From the NCBI RefSeq assembly GCF_001592285.1, contig NZ_BCWQ01000003.1, positions 228,569 through 292,568 of the forward strand: a DNA stretch of 64,000 bases, read 5' to 3'. The stretch is from Hydrogenophaga pseudoflava NBRC 102511. Lineage in GTDB: Bacteria; Pseudomonadota; Gammaproteobacteria; Burkholderiales; Burkholderiaceae_C. A program made the translations under genes and the position numbers. Within the stretch, counting starts at the first letter, position 1, and each line of letters opens with the position of its first letter. Of this stretch, positions 27,828-36,280 are shown one piece after another. Below the pieces are notes generated by a model. It ran no database searches, was not told the DNA's origin, and worked only from the letters and a program-made list of their open reading frames with translations.

Positions 27828-29066
27828 GTGAACCCCGTTTCCGCCTTCCTGGCCGCCCCGCTGAAAACCCTGCGCGGCCTGCCCTATGTCGCCTGGATCA
27901 TCCTGTACTGCGCCCTCACCTGGGGCATCTTCGGGGCGCTGCTGGGGGCGGTGACGCCCAACCTGCGCGCCCAGATGGGCGTGTCCTTCCAGCAGATGGG
28001 CTGGCTCATGGCGATCTGGAGCGCCGGCGGCGCCGTCGGCTCGCTGCTGGGCGGCGCCATCGCCAAGCGCTTTCCGCCGCGCCGCCTGCTGCGCGCCTAC
28101 ACCGCGGCCGTGGTGGTGGCGCTGGCGGGCGTGCTGCTGGCACCCAGCTTCGGCTGGCTGGCTTTCTTCATGGTGACCATCGCCACCTTCGAGACCGCGC
28201 TCTTCACCGTCGGCCACGGCCTGCTGGCCGAGCTGAGCGACGAGCCCGAGCAGCGCGCCCGCATCATCAGCCTGGTCGACGTCGGCTACAGCCTGGGCAC
28301 CATGTTCTCGCCGCTGATGGCGGCAGCGGTGCTGGCGGCCAACCCGAACTGGCGCGGCCCTTATGTGGTGTTCGGCTTCATGGCGCTGGTGATGCTGCTG
28401 ATGACGCTGCAGCGCCGCCACCTGCGCAGCGTGGCTTTTCGCAGCGACCACGCGCACGCCGAAGCCACCGGACAAGTGCACCAGCCGCTGGACTACGGCG
28501 GCCTGCTGCGCCAGCCGGTGGTGCGCTGGGTGCTGTTCGCCGGCGTGTGCAGCGGCCTGTGCGAATGGGGCCAGTACTTCTGGTTCGTGAGTTTTGCCAC
28601 CGAGGCGCTGGGCGAGAGCGACCAGGTGGCCCGCATGGCCCTGGGCTTCCTGATGGCCGGCATGGTCACCGGCCGGGTCTGGCAGGCCTTCGTGCACAGC
28701 CGCTGGAGCATGGAGCAGAAGATCCAGGGCCTGGGCGCGCTGGCGGCGCTGGCGATCACGGGCGTCTGGCTGAGCCCGGCCGATGCGCCCTTCGTCTGGC
28801 TCGCGCTGTGCAACTACCTCACCGGCCTGGGCGTCTCGGTGGGCTTCCCCATCCTGCTGGGCATCGCGCTGCGCGGATTCCCGCAGGAGGCGCCGCGCCT
28901 GTCGGCGCTGCTGATGATCTCCTTCACCGTCGGGGCGCAGATCGCGGCCCTGCTGATGGGCGAACTGGCCGAACACTTCGGCCTGCGCGCGGCCTACGCG
29001 GTGCTGGTGGCGGCGGCGCTGAGCTTCTTCGGGGCGGCCTGGGTGCTGGCGCGGCAGCGCCGCTGA
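27828..29066 (+). CDS. MFS transporter
   Basis: 412 residues starting at GTG 27828 (the ATG at 27826 is followed at once by a stop). Twelve hydrophobic segments; the loop after segment 2 carries a GGAIAKRFPPRRLLRAY motif of the MFS. The substrate cannot be read. It is not coupled to alr (95-base gap) and ends 86 bases before the RND adaptor gene. Several Cys in the second half (GVCSGLCEWGQYFWF) are unusual for this protein size. Confidence 0.88.
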   Translation: MNPVSAFLAAPLKTLRGLPYVAWIILYCALTWGIFGALLGAVTPNLRAQMGVSFQQMGWLMAIWSAGGAVGSLLGGAIAKRFPPRRLLRAYTAAVVVALAGVLLAPSFGWLAFFMVTIATFETALFTVGHGLLAELSDEPEQRARIISLVDVGYSLGTMFSPLMAAAVLAANPNWRGPYVVFGFMALVMLLMTLQRRHLRSVAFRSDHAHAEATGQVHQPLDYGGLLRQPVVRWVLFAGVCSGLCEWGQYFWFVSFATEALGESDQVARMALGFLMAGMVTGRVWQAFVHSRWSMEQKIQGLGALAALAITGVWLSPADAPFVWLALCNYLTGLGVSVGFPILLGIALRGFPQEAPRLSALLMISFTVGAQIAALLMGELAEHFGLRAAYAVLVAAALSFFGAAWVLARQRR

Positions 29067-29101
29067 GGCTCTGCCGCCGATGAACGGCGGTCGAAGATGT
29101 C

Positions 29102-29130
29102 TTGTACCCCTGGGGGTATGTGTGTATACT
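29102..29130 (+). promoter_or_regulatory. promoter with CsoR-type operator for the RND/DUF2892/TehA/csoR operon
   Basis: A -35 TTGTAC (29102-29107) and -10 TATACT (29125-29130) are 17 bases apart. The palindrome TACCCC-TG-GGGGTA (29105-29118) fills the spacer and matches the GC-flanked TACCCC...GGGGTA operators of the CsoR/FrmR/CstR family. A second imperfect dyad, TATAC (29125-29129) and GTATA (29138-29142), overlaps the -10. A CsoR-family repressor is the fifth gene of the operon, so autoregulation is likely. Confidence 0.8.
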
Positions 29131-29152
29131 GCGGCAGGTATAGGAGATCGCC

Positions 29153-30280
29153 ATGCCCGTCCATGCACACGCCCCGTTGTTTCTGTCCCTGAACCCGGTC
29201 CGCACCGCGCGCCTGCTGCTGGCTTCCGGCCTGCTCGCCATGGGCGCTGCACAGGCCGCCGATCCGGCGCCCGCTTCGGCGGGCCCCCAGGTGCCCGTGG
29301 TCGCCGTGGGTGCGCAGGCGGTGGCGGGCAGCGCCGAGTTCGACGGCAGCCTGCAGGCGGTGCGCCAGAGCGTGCTCTCGGCCCAGGCCAGCGGACGCAT
29401 CGCCACGCTGTCGGTCAAGGCCGGTGACCGCGTGAAGGCCGGCCAGGTGCTGGCCGTGATCGACGATCGCGCGACCCAGGCCGGCGTGGCGCAGGCGCAG
29501 GCTGGCGTCGCGCAGGCCCAGGCCAGCCTGGCCAACGCCAGGGCGGCCTACGAGCGCACGAAAGAACTGCGCGCGCAGGGCTTCATCGCCCAGGCCGCGC
29601 TGGATTCGGCACTGGCCCAGTACCGCGCCGCCGAAGCCGGCGCCGCCGCCGCCCGCGCCGGCCAGACCCAGGCCAGCGTGGCCCAGGGTTTCACCCGCCT
29701 GACCGCGCCTTACGACGGCTGGGTGCTGGCGACGCACGCCGAGGCCGGCGCCCTGGCCATGCCCGGCGCGCCCATCCTCACCGTCTACGCGCCGCAACCG
29801 ATCCGTGCCGTGGTGCATGTGCCGGCCTCGCAGCAGCCGCTGGCGCTGGCGGCCTCGCAGGTCGAGGTGCAACTGCCCGGCACAGACAAGTGGGTCAGCC
29901 CCGCCGCCAAAACCACCGTGCCCGCCGCCGACCCGGTGTCGCAGACGGTGGAGTGGCGCCTGAACCTGAGCGACGCCGATGGCGCCGGTCAGGTGCCCGG
30001 CCGCCAGGTGAAGGTGCGCTTCGTCGGCAGCGCCGCCCAGACCGCGCCGCAGCGCCTGGTGGTGCCGGCCACAGCCCTGCTGCGCCGGGGTGAGCTGACC
30101 GGCGTCTACGTCGTGACCACCAAGGGCGACGCCGCGAAAGGCTTCGCGCTGCGCGCGGTGCGCACCGGTGCCACACACGGCGACGGTGTCGAGGTGCTGG
30201 CGGGCCTGAAGGCGGGCGACCAGGTGGCGCTCGATCCTGTGCGCGCCGGTCTGGCCGGCGCAACGCCCGTGACGAAGTAA
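29153..30280 (+). CDS. RND efflux periplasmic adaptor (membrane fusion protein)
   Basis: 375 residues with a signal peptide ending AAQA near 36. A lipoyl-type domain is split around a coiled coil: SVLSAQASGRIATLSVKAGDRVKAGQVLAVID, then an Ala/Gln-rich helical hairpin (GVAQAQAGVAQAQASLANARAAYER), then FTRLTAPYDGWVLATHAEAGALAMPGAPILTVY. Beta-barrel and membrane-proximal domains follow. It links the RND pump to an outer-membrane channel; no TolC-type gene is present. GGAGA precedes the ATG. First gene of a CsoR-controlled operon. Confidence 0.92.
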   Translation: MPVHAHAPLFLSLNPVRTARLLLASGLLAMGAAQAADPAPASAGPQVPVVAVGAQAVAGSAEFDGSLQAVRQSVLSAQASGRIATLSVKAGDRVKAGQVLAVIDDRATQAGVAQAQAGVAQAQASLANARAAYERTKELRAQGFIAQAALDSALAQYRAAEAGAAAARAGQTQASVAQGFTRLTAPYDGWVLATHAEAGALAMPGAPILTVYAPQPIRAVVHVPASQQPLALAASQVEVQLPGTDKWVSPAAKTTVPAADPVSQTVEWRLNLSDADGAGQVPGRQVKVRFVGSAAQTAPQRLVVPATALLRRGELTGVYVVTTKGDAAKGFALRAVRTGATHGDGVEVLAGLKAGDQVALDPVRAGLAGATPVTK

Positions 30281-30289
30281 GGGGCCACC

Positions 30290-33200
30290 ATGAGCCATCC
30301 CAACGAGTCTTCCCCGCTGGAGAAGCTGGGCTTCTCCGGTTCCGTGGCGCGGGCCTTCCAGGCCAACGCCATCACGCCGCTGCTGGCGCTGGTCGCGCTG
30401 CTGCTCGGCCTGTTCGCCGTGCTGGTCACGCCGCGCGAAGAGGAACCGCAGATCAACGTGACCATGGCCAACGTGATCATCCCCTTCCCCGGCGCCTCCA
30501 GCGCCGATGTGGAGAAGATGGTCGCCGCCCCGGCCGAGCACGTGCTCTCGCAGATCCAGGGCATCGAGCACACCTATTCGGTCGCGCGCCCCGGCGTCGC
30601 GGTGCTGACGGTGCAGTTCAAGGTCGGCGTGCCGCGCACCGAGGCGCTGGTGCGCCTGTACGACGTGCTCAACGCCAACCAGGACTGGCTGCCGCAGGGC
30701 CTGGGCGTGCTCACCCCCATCGTCAAACCCAAGGGCATCGACGACGTGCCGGTGCTGGCGGCCACGCTGTGGACGGTCGACGCGCAGAGCGCGCACGACC
30801 TGGAGCGCGTGGCGCACGCGGTCGAGACCGAACTCAAGCGCGTGCCCGGCACGCGCGAGGTGGTCACCATCGGCGGCCCCGGCCGCGCGGTGCACGTGTG
30901 GCTGAACCCCAACCAGCTGCGCGAGCGCGGCGTGAGCGTGCAGCAGCTGCACGGCGCCATCGCGGCGGCCAACCAGGCGCTGCCTTCGGGGGCGGTGGTC
31001 AACCCCAACCCGGCCCCCGGCGAGCCCGGCATGCTGTCGGTGGAAACCGGCGAGTTCCTGCAGAACGAGCAGGACGTGGGGGACATCGTGGTTGGCGTGA
31101 ACGCGGGTCGCCCGGTCTACCTGCGCGAGGTCGCGCGCGTCGAGGCCGGCGCCCAGCTGCCGCAGCGCTATGTGTGGTTCACGCCCGGCGTGGCGGATGC
31201 GGCGCACGCCGCCCAGCAAGGCCAGAACCACCCGGCCGTGACCATCACCGTCACCAAGAAGCCCGGCGAGAACGCTGTGGACGTGGCGCGCGGCGCCGCC
31301 GAGCGGCTGGACAACCTGAAGAACACGGTCATCCCGGACGACGTGCAGGTCAGCATCACGCGCGACTACGGCCAGACCGCGGCCGACAAGGCCAACAAGC
31401 TGATCCAGAAGCTGATCTTCGCCACCGCCAGCGTGATCGTGCTGGTGGGGCTGGCGCTGGGCCGGCGCGAGGCGGTCATCGTCGGCGCGGCGGTGATTCT
31501 CACGCTCACGGCCACGCTGTTTGCCAGCTGGGCCTGGGGCTTCACGCTCAACCGCGTGTCGCTGTTCGCGCTGATCTTTTCGATCGGGATCCTGGTGGAC
31601 GACGCGATCGTGGTGGTGGAGAACATCCACCGCCACCGCATGCTCACGCCGCACGATCCGCTCAGGCTGATCATTCCGCGCGCGGTCGACGAAGTGGGCG
31701 GCCCCACCATCCTAGCCACCTTCACCGTCATCGCGGCCCTGCTGCCCATGGCCTTCGTGTCCGGCCTGATGGGCCCGTACATGAGCCCGATCCCGATCAA
31801 CGCCAGCATGGGCATGGCGATCTCGCTGGCGATCGCGTTCACGGTCACGCCCTGGCTCGCACTCAAGCTCACCAAGACCGGTGAAGGCCACGCGGCGCAC
31901 GGCCCCGGCAAGCTCACCAGCGCGCTGCAGAACACCTTCACCCGCATCCTCACGCCCTTCCTGCAGAGCGCGCGCAAGCGCTGGCTGCTGCTGGCCGGCA
32001 TCCTGGCCGCCCTGCTGCTGTCGGTGGGCCTGGCCGTGGTGCAGTGGGTGGTGCTGAAGATGCTGCCCTTCGACAACAAGAGCGAGTACCAGGTGGTGCT
32101 GGACATGCCCGCCGGCACCCCGCTGGAAAGCACGACCGCCGCACTGCAGGACATGACCGCCTTCCTCGCGCAGCAGCCCGAGGTGGCCAACGTGCAGGGC
32201 TACGCCGGCACGGCCAGCCCCATCACCTTCAACGGTCTGGTGCGCCAGTACTACCTGCGTGCCGAGGCCGAAGGTGGCGACCTGCAGGTCAACCTGATCG
32301 GTGCGCACGACCGCAGCGAAAAGAGCCACGCCATCGCGCAGCGCCACCGCCCCGCGCTGGAGCAGATCGCCGCCGCGCACGGTGCGCGCGTGAAGGTGGT
32401 GGAGGTGCCGCCCGGCCCGCCGGTGATGTCGCCCATCGTGGCCGAGGTCTACGGCCCCGACCAGGACGGCCGCGCCGAGCTGGCGCAGCGCGTGGCCAAG
32501 GCCTTTGCCGCCACGCCCGACATCGTGGGCGTGGACACGTCGTTGAAAGAGAACGCCCCGCGCGCCTTCCTGCGCATCCAGCGCCAGCGCGCCGAGTCGC
32601 TGGGCATTCCGGTGCAGGTGATCGCGCAGACGGTGTACGCCGCGCTCTCGGGCAGCGACGCCGCCTACCTGCACGACGGCCACGCCAAGTTCGCGGTGCC
32701 GGTGCGCATCCAGCTGCCGCGCGAGGCGCAGGTCGGTCTGGACGCCGTGCTGGCCCTGCCCCTGAAGGCCGCCAACGGCGCGATGGTGCCGCTGTCCGAG
32801 CTGGTCACCGTCGAACGCGGTGTGATCGACCAGCCGCGCTTCACCAAGGACCTGCTGCCCGTCACCTACGTGTTCGGCGACATGGCCGGCCAGCTCGACT
32901 CGCCGCTGTACGGCCTGTTCGGCATCCGCCCGGCCATGAAGGACGCCGCGCTGCCCAACACCGGCGAACTCGGCGAGTACTGGATCAGCCAGCCCAAGGA
33001 CCCGTACCGCCAGTACGCCGTCAAGTGGGACGGCGAGTGGCAGATCACCTACGAGACTTTCCGCGACATGGGCGCCGCCTACGGCGTCGGCCTGGTGCTG
33101 ATCTACCTGCTGGTGGTGGCGCAGTTCAAGAGCTACGTCACGCCGTTGATCATCATGGCGCCCATCCCGCTGACCATGATCGGCGTGATGCCCGGCCACG

Positions 33201-33547
33201 CGCTGCTGCAGTCGCAGTTCACCGCCACGTCCATGATCGGCATGATCGCGCTGGCCGGCATCATCGTGCGCAACTCCATCCTGCTGGTGGACTTCATCGA
33301 GCTGGAAACCCAGCGCGGCGTGCCGTTCGCGCAGGCCGTCGTGCAGTCGGCCGCGGTGCGGGCCCAGCCCATCGCGCTGACCGGCCTGGCCGCCATGATG
33401 GGCGCCTTCTTCATCCTCGACGACCCGATCTTCAACGGCCTGGCCATTGCGCTGATCTTCGGCATTGCTGTGTCCACGATGCTGACCCTGGTCGTCATTC
33501 CCGTTCTCTACTACGCCATGTACCGCAAGAAGTACGAAGCGGCGTGA
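30290..33547 (+). CDS. RND efflux pump permease (AcrB-like)
   Basis: 1085 residues with the RND layout: twelve membrane segments and two large periplasmic loops. The proton-relay motif is present in segment 4 (GILVDDAIVVVENIHRHRM). The N-terminus LVTPREEEPQINVTMANVIIPFPGASSADVEKMVAAPAEHVLSQI is that of a branch of AcrB-type pumps often found as two-gene systems. It lacks the Met clusters of copper/silver pumps I would expect for CusA. It starts 9 bases after the adaptor. The substrate is unknown; the operon context suggests a sulfur-containing or electrophilic toxicant. Confidence 0.93.
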   Translation: MSHPNESSPLEKLGFSGSVARAFQANAITPLLALVALLLGLFAVLVTPREEEPQINVTMANVIIPFPGASSADVEKMVAAPAEHVLSQIQGIEHTYSVARPGVAVLTVQFKVGVPRTEALVRLYDVLNANQDWLPQGLGVLTPIVKPKGIDDVPVLAATLWTVDAQSAHDLERVAHAVETELKRVPGTREVVTIGGPGRAVHVWLNPNQLRERGVSVQQLHGAIAAANQALPSGAVVNPNPAPGEPGMLSVETGEFLQNEQDVGDIVVGVNAGRPVYLREVARVEAGAQLPQRYVWFTPGVADAAHAAQQGQNHPAVTITVTKKPGENAVDVARGAAERLDNLKNTVIPDDVQVSITRDYGQTAADKANKLIQKLIFATASVIVLVGLALGRREAVIVGAAVILTLTATLFASWAWGFTLNRVSLFALIFSIGILVDDAIVVVENIHRHRMLTPHDPLRLIIPRAVDEVGGPTILATFTVIAALLPMAFVSGLMGPYMSPIPINASMGMAISLAIAFTVTPWLALKLTKTGEGHAAHGPGKLTSALQNTFTRILTPFLQSARKRWLLLAGILAALLLSVGLAVVQWVVLKMLPFDNKSEYQVVLDMPAGTPLESTTAALQDMTAFLAQQPEVANVQGYAGTASPITFNGLVRQYYLRAEAEGGDLQVNLIGAHDRSEKSHAIAQRHRPALEQIAAAHGARVKVVEVPPGPPVMSPIVAEVYGPDQDGRAELAQRVAKAFAATPDIVGVDTSLKENAPRAFLRIQRQRAESLGIPVQVIAQTVYAALSGSDAAYLHDGHAKFAVPVRIQLPREAQVGLDAVLALPLKAANGAMVPLSELVTVERGVIDQPRFTKDLLPVTYVFGDMAGQLDSPLYGLFGIRPAMKDAALPNTGELGEYWISQPKDPYRQYAVKWDGEWQITYETFRDMGAAYGVGLVLIYLLVVAQFKSYVTPLIIMAPIPLTMIGVMPGHALLQSQFTATSMIGMIALAGIIVRNSILLVDFIELETQRGVPFAQAVVQSAAVRAQPIALTGLAAMMGAFFILDDPIFNGLAIALIFGIAVSTMLTLVVIPVLYYAMYRKKYEAA

Positions 33548-33582
33548 TCCTGTGTGCTTCCATTTTTTTCAAGGAGTCTGAA

Positions 33583-33810
33583 ATGACCGTCGAACGCCTC
33601 ATCCGCATCATGGCCGGCACCGTCGTGCTGATCTCGCTCGCCCTGGGTTACCACGGCAGCCCCATCTTCGTCAGCGAGTGGTTCCTTGCGCTGACCGCCT
33701 TCGCTGGTTTCAACCTGGCGCAGTCGGGCATCACGGGCTTCTGCCCGCCGGCCATCCTCTTCAAGAAGATGGGCATCCGCGAAGGCGGCAGCGCCTGCTC
33801 CACCAAGTAA
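33583..33810 (+). CDS. DUF2892 (YgaP-type) small membrane protein
   Basis: 75 residues from ATG 33583, preceded by AAGGAG. Two membrane segments (IMAGTVVLISLALGYH and WFLALTAFAGFNLAQSGITGFCP) and the conserved motif NLAQSGITGFCPPAILFKKMGI match the membrane part of the rhodanese YgaP. Cys in GFCP and near the C-terminus (SACSTK) could take sulfane sulfur. Such stand-alone copies are common in operons for persulfide or sulfide handling. It sits between the RND pump and a TehA/SLAC1-type channel. Confidence 0.9.
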   Translation: MTVERLIRIMAGTVVLISLALGYHGSPIFVSEWFLALTAFAGFNLAQSGITGFCPPAILFKKMGIREGGSACSTK

Positions 33811-33819
33811 GCCGGTGAC

Positions 33820-34863
33820 ATGAGCAGTCCTACGCCCCTCAAATTCCTCATGCCCGGCTGGTTCTCGCTGGTCATGGGCCTGTGCGGCCTCGCGCTGGCC
33901 TGGCACCGGGCCGGGCCGTTGCTCGGCGAGATGGCCGGGGGGCTGGCGCTGGTGGCGGGGCTGGTGGCGCTGGTCGTGTTTGCCGTGCTGCTCGTGGCGT
34001 CGCTGCTGCGCTGGCAGCGCTATCCGGCGGCGCTGGCCGAGGACCTGAAGCACCCGGTGCGCCACGCCTTCGTGGCGGCGTTCCCGGTGTCGCTGCTGCT
34101 GCTGGCGACGGTCGGGGTGGCGCTGGGCGGTGCCTCGGGCGAGCTGGCGCCGGTGTGGCGCGCGCTCTGGTGGACCGGCAGCCTGATGCAGCTCTGGGCC
34201 ACGCTGTGGGTGCTGGGCCGCTGGCTCGCGCCTGCGGTGGGTGCCACGCCGGGCAACACCGGGCTGTGGCCTTCGGTCACGCCGGTGCTGCTGATCCCGG
34301 TGGTGGGCAATGTGCTCGCGCCGCTGGCGGGCGTCCCGCTGGGCCATGGCGACTGGGCCGCGGCGCAGTTCGGCATCGGGGCCTTCTTCTGGCCGGTGGT
34401 GCTGGCGCTGATGCTGGCGAGGCGCATCGCGCACAGCCCGCTGCCCGACCGCCTGCTGCCGGCCTGGATGATCACCGTCGCGCCGCCGGCCGTGGTCGGT
34501 CTGGTGCTGGCGCAGCTGGTCGAGCGTGGGCAGGCGCCGCTCGGAGCGGCGCAGGCGATGTGGGGCATCGCGCTGTTCTTCCTGCTGTGGGTGGCGCCGG
34601 TGCTCAAGCGCGCCGTGGCCCAGCCCTTCGGCATCCCGTTCTGGGCCCTGTCGTTCCCGCTCGCGGCCTTCACCACCCTGACGCTGCGCCTGCTGGCGCT
34701 GCAGGAGCAGCCCGGTGGTCTCATGCAGACCGCGGCGGTGCTGCTGCTGGCCGCCACGTCGATGGTGGTGCTGTGGCTGGGCTTTGCCACCGTGCGCGGC
34801 CTGCGCGACGGTTCGCTGCTCGCGCCCGAGCCGGTGGCCGCCATCGCGCCGGTTTCCGCCTGA
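33820..34863 (+). CDS. TehA/SLAC1-type (TDT family) transporter
   Basis: 347 residues with about ten membrane segments (start PGWFSLVMGLCGLALAWHRAGPLLGE). The family includes bacterial TehA, plant anion channel SLAC1 and the yeast sulfite exporter Ssu1. It lies 9 bases after the DUF2892 gene and 18 bases before the csoR-like gene. Export of an anion such as sulfite is possible; tellurite is the older name-based guess. This is inference from family and neighbours. Confidence 0.85.
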   Translation: MSSPTPLKFLMPGWFSLVMGLCGLALAWHRAGPLLGEMAGGLALVAGLVALVVFAVLLVASLLRWQRYPAALAEDLKHPVRHAFVAAFPVSLLLLATVGVALGGASGELAPVWRALWWTGSLMQLWATLWVLGRWLAPAVGATPGNTGLWPSVTPVLLIPVVGNVLAPLAGVPLGHGDWAAAQFGIGAFFWPVVLALMLARRIAHSPLPDRLLPAWMITVAPPAVVGLVLAQLVERGQAPLGAAQAMWGIALFFLLWVAPVLKRAVAQPFGIPFWALSFPLAAFTTLTLRLLALQEQPGGLMQTAAVLLLAATSMVVLWLGFATVRGLRDGSLLAPEPVAAIAPVSA

Positions 34864-34881
34864 GCCGGACCGGAGCCGTCC

Positions 34882-35175
34882 ATGACCGCGCCGCGCACCC
34901 TGGCCACCGAACGCAAGGCCGAGCTCATGCACCGGCTGCGCCGCGCCGAGGGCCAGGTGCGCGGCCTTCAGAGGCTGCTGGAAGAGGGGGCCGACTGCGC
35001 CAAGATCGCCCAGCAGCTGCTGGCCACGCGCCACGCACTGGACAGCACCTATGTGCGCCTGAACCTCTCGCTGGCCGAGCAGGAGCTGACCGCCTGCGGT
35101 GGCACCACCGCCGACCCGCAAACGGTCAGCGAGGTGCTGGGACGCCTGCAGGACAAGCTCGGCCGCTCGCGATAG
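34882..35175 (+). CDS. CsoR/FrmR/CstR family repressor
   Basis: 97 residues, the all-helical DUF156 fold: MHRLRRAEGQVRGLQRLLEEGADCAKIAQQLLATRHALDSTYVRLNLSLAEQELTACGG. Cys39 is at the conserved first position. CsoR has His at +25 and Cys at +29, and CstR has Cys at +29; here those places are Leu64 and Glu68, and the next Cys is Cys72 at +33. A canonical copper site is therefore missing. It probably represses its own operon through the palindrome at 29105-29118. Effector: possibly a persulfide, sulfite or electrophile. Confidence 0.88.
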   Translation: MTAPRTLATERKAELMHRLRRAEGQVRGLQRLLEEGADCAKIAQQLLATRHALDSTYVRLNLSLAEQELTACGGTTADPQTVSEVLGRLQDKLGRSR

Positions 35176-35270
35176 GCCGCCCGCCCGCGGGGCGATGCAT
35201 CTGGTTGCAGCTCGGGGACGGGGGGCTTTGGTATGCTGGCCTCCCTCTGAAAACCGACCCCGCCCCATCC

Positions 35271-35504
35271 ATGAAGACCGTCTTCGCCGCCGCCCTGCTG
35301 CTGTCCCTGGTTGCCTGTTCGTCCACCCCCAAGGCCGAGTGGGTCAAGCCCAAGGCCAGCAAGGACGACACCTACACCCAGCTCTCCGATTGCCAGTACC
35401 AGGTCGGTCTGGCCAAGGTGCCCGAGGACGAGCGCGAGCAGATGGTGGCCCACTGCATGCGCGGCAAGGGCTTCCGCTACGTGGCCATCCCCGCTGCCAA
35501 GTGA
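35271..35504 (+). CDS. small putative lipoprotein
   Basis: 77 residues. MKTVFAAALLLSLVAC carries a lipobox with Cys16, followed by SSTPKAEWVKPKASKDDT. Two further Cys (SDCQYQVGL and AHCMRGKGFRYV) may pair; the C-terminal half looks like a small periplasmic domain seen in many short betaproteobacterial lipoproteins. Function unknown. The GTGA at its end overlaps the start region of the TauE/SafE gene. Confidence 0.75.
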   Translation: MKTVFAAALLLSLVACSSTPKAEWVKPKASKDDTYTQLSDCQYQVGLAKVPEDEREQMVAHCMRGKGFRYVAIPAAK

Positions 35505-35511
35505 GCCCGGC

Positions 35512-36273
35512 CTGGACCTCCTGAGTTCCGCGCCGCTGCTGGCGGCCGCCGCGTTCGGCGCGGGGGCCCTCAATGCCATCGCCGGCGGCGGCAGTTTCCT
35601 CACCTTTCCCGCGCTGGTGTTCACCGGCGTGCCGCCCATCGTCGCCAACGCCACCAGCGCGCTGGCGGTGAGTCCCGGCTATCTCGGCAGCACGCTGGGC
35701 TTCCGGGCCGAATTGCGCGAACTGCCGGCGCAGCGGCTGCGGCGCGAGACGCTGATCGCGGCCATCGGCGGTGTCGTGGGTGCGCTGCTGCTGCTGGTCA
35801 CGCCCGCCAAGCTGTTCACCGGCATCGTGCCCTGGCTGCTGCTGTTCGCCACCGTGCTGTTTGCGGCCGGTCCGGCCATCGCCCGCCGGGCGATGGCGGC
35901 CTCGGCCAGTGGTCATGGCCTGGCGCGCTGGCGCGAACCCGGCCTGATGGCGGTGGCCATCTACGGTGGCTACTTCAACGGCGGGCTGGGCATCCTGCTG
36001 ATGGCGCTGTACACGGTGGCTGGCGAGACACGGCTGAACACCGTCAACGCGCTCAAGAACCTCAACTCGCTGGTGCTGTCCTGGCTGTCCGTGGCGGCCT
36101 TCGTGGTCGCGGGCGCGATCGCCTGGAAGGAAGGCCTGCTGATGATGGTCGCGGCCACGGCGGGTGGCTACTTCGGCGCGCGCTGGTCCAAGGCGCTGCC
36201 GGTGGCCTGGGTGCGCAGGGGCGTGATCGTCACCGGGCTGGTCATGAGTGCCGTCTTCTTCTCACGCCTTTGA
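35512..36273 (+). CDS. TauE/SafE family anion permease, start uncertain
   Basis: About 253 residues with seven or eight membrane segments. The family N-terminus LDLLSSAPLLAAAAFGAGALNAIAGGGSFLTFPALVFTGVPPIVANATS is intact, but no ATG, GTG or TTG sits at the expected place; the first candidates are CTG at 35512 or 35521. A GTG at 35501 overlapping the lipoprotein stop is in another frame and meets a stop after seven codons. So either CTG is used or one base has been lost or gained. TauE/SafE proteins export sulfite or sulfonate-derived anions, which fits the operon upstream. Confidence 0.8.
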   Translation: MDLLSSAPLLAAAAFGAGALNAIAGGGSFLTFPALVFTGVPPIVANATSALAVSPGYLGSTLGFRAELRELPAQRLRRETLIAAIGGVVGALLLLVTPAKLFTGIVPWLLLFATVLFAAGPAIARRAMAASASGHGLARWREPGLMAVAIYGGYFNGGLGILLMALYTVAGETRLNTVNALKNLNSLVLSWLSVAAFVVAGAIAWKEGLLMMVAATAGGYFGARWSKALPVAWVRRGVIVTGLVMSAVFFSRL

Positions 36274-36280
36274 CCGGGCG

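Noticed and set aside
28994..31654. Long minus-strand open frame across the RND genes
   Set aside because: Composition is that of a shadow frame in GC-rich DNA, and the plus-strand RND genes are clear.
29153..33547. Copper/silver Cus-type efflux system
   Set aside because: No CusA-like Met clusters, no CusF, and the repressor lacks the copper site.
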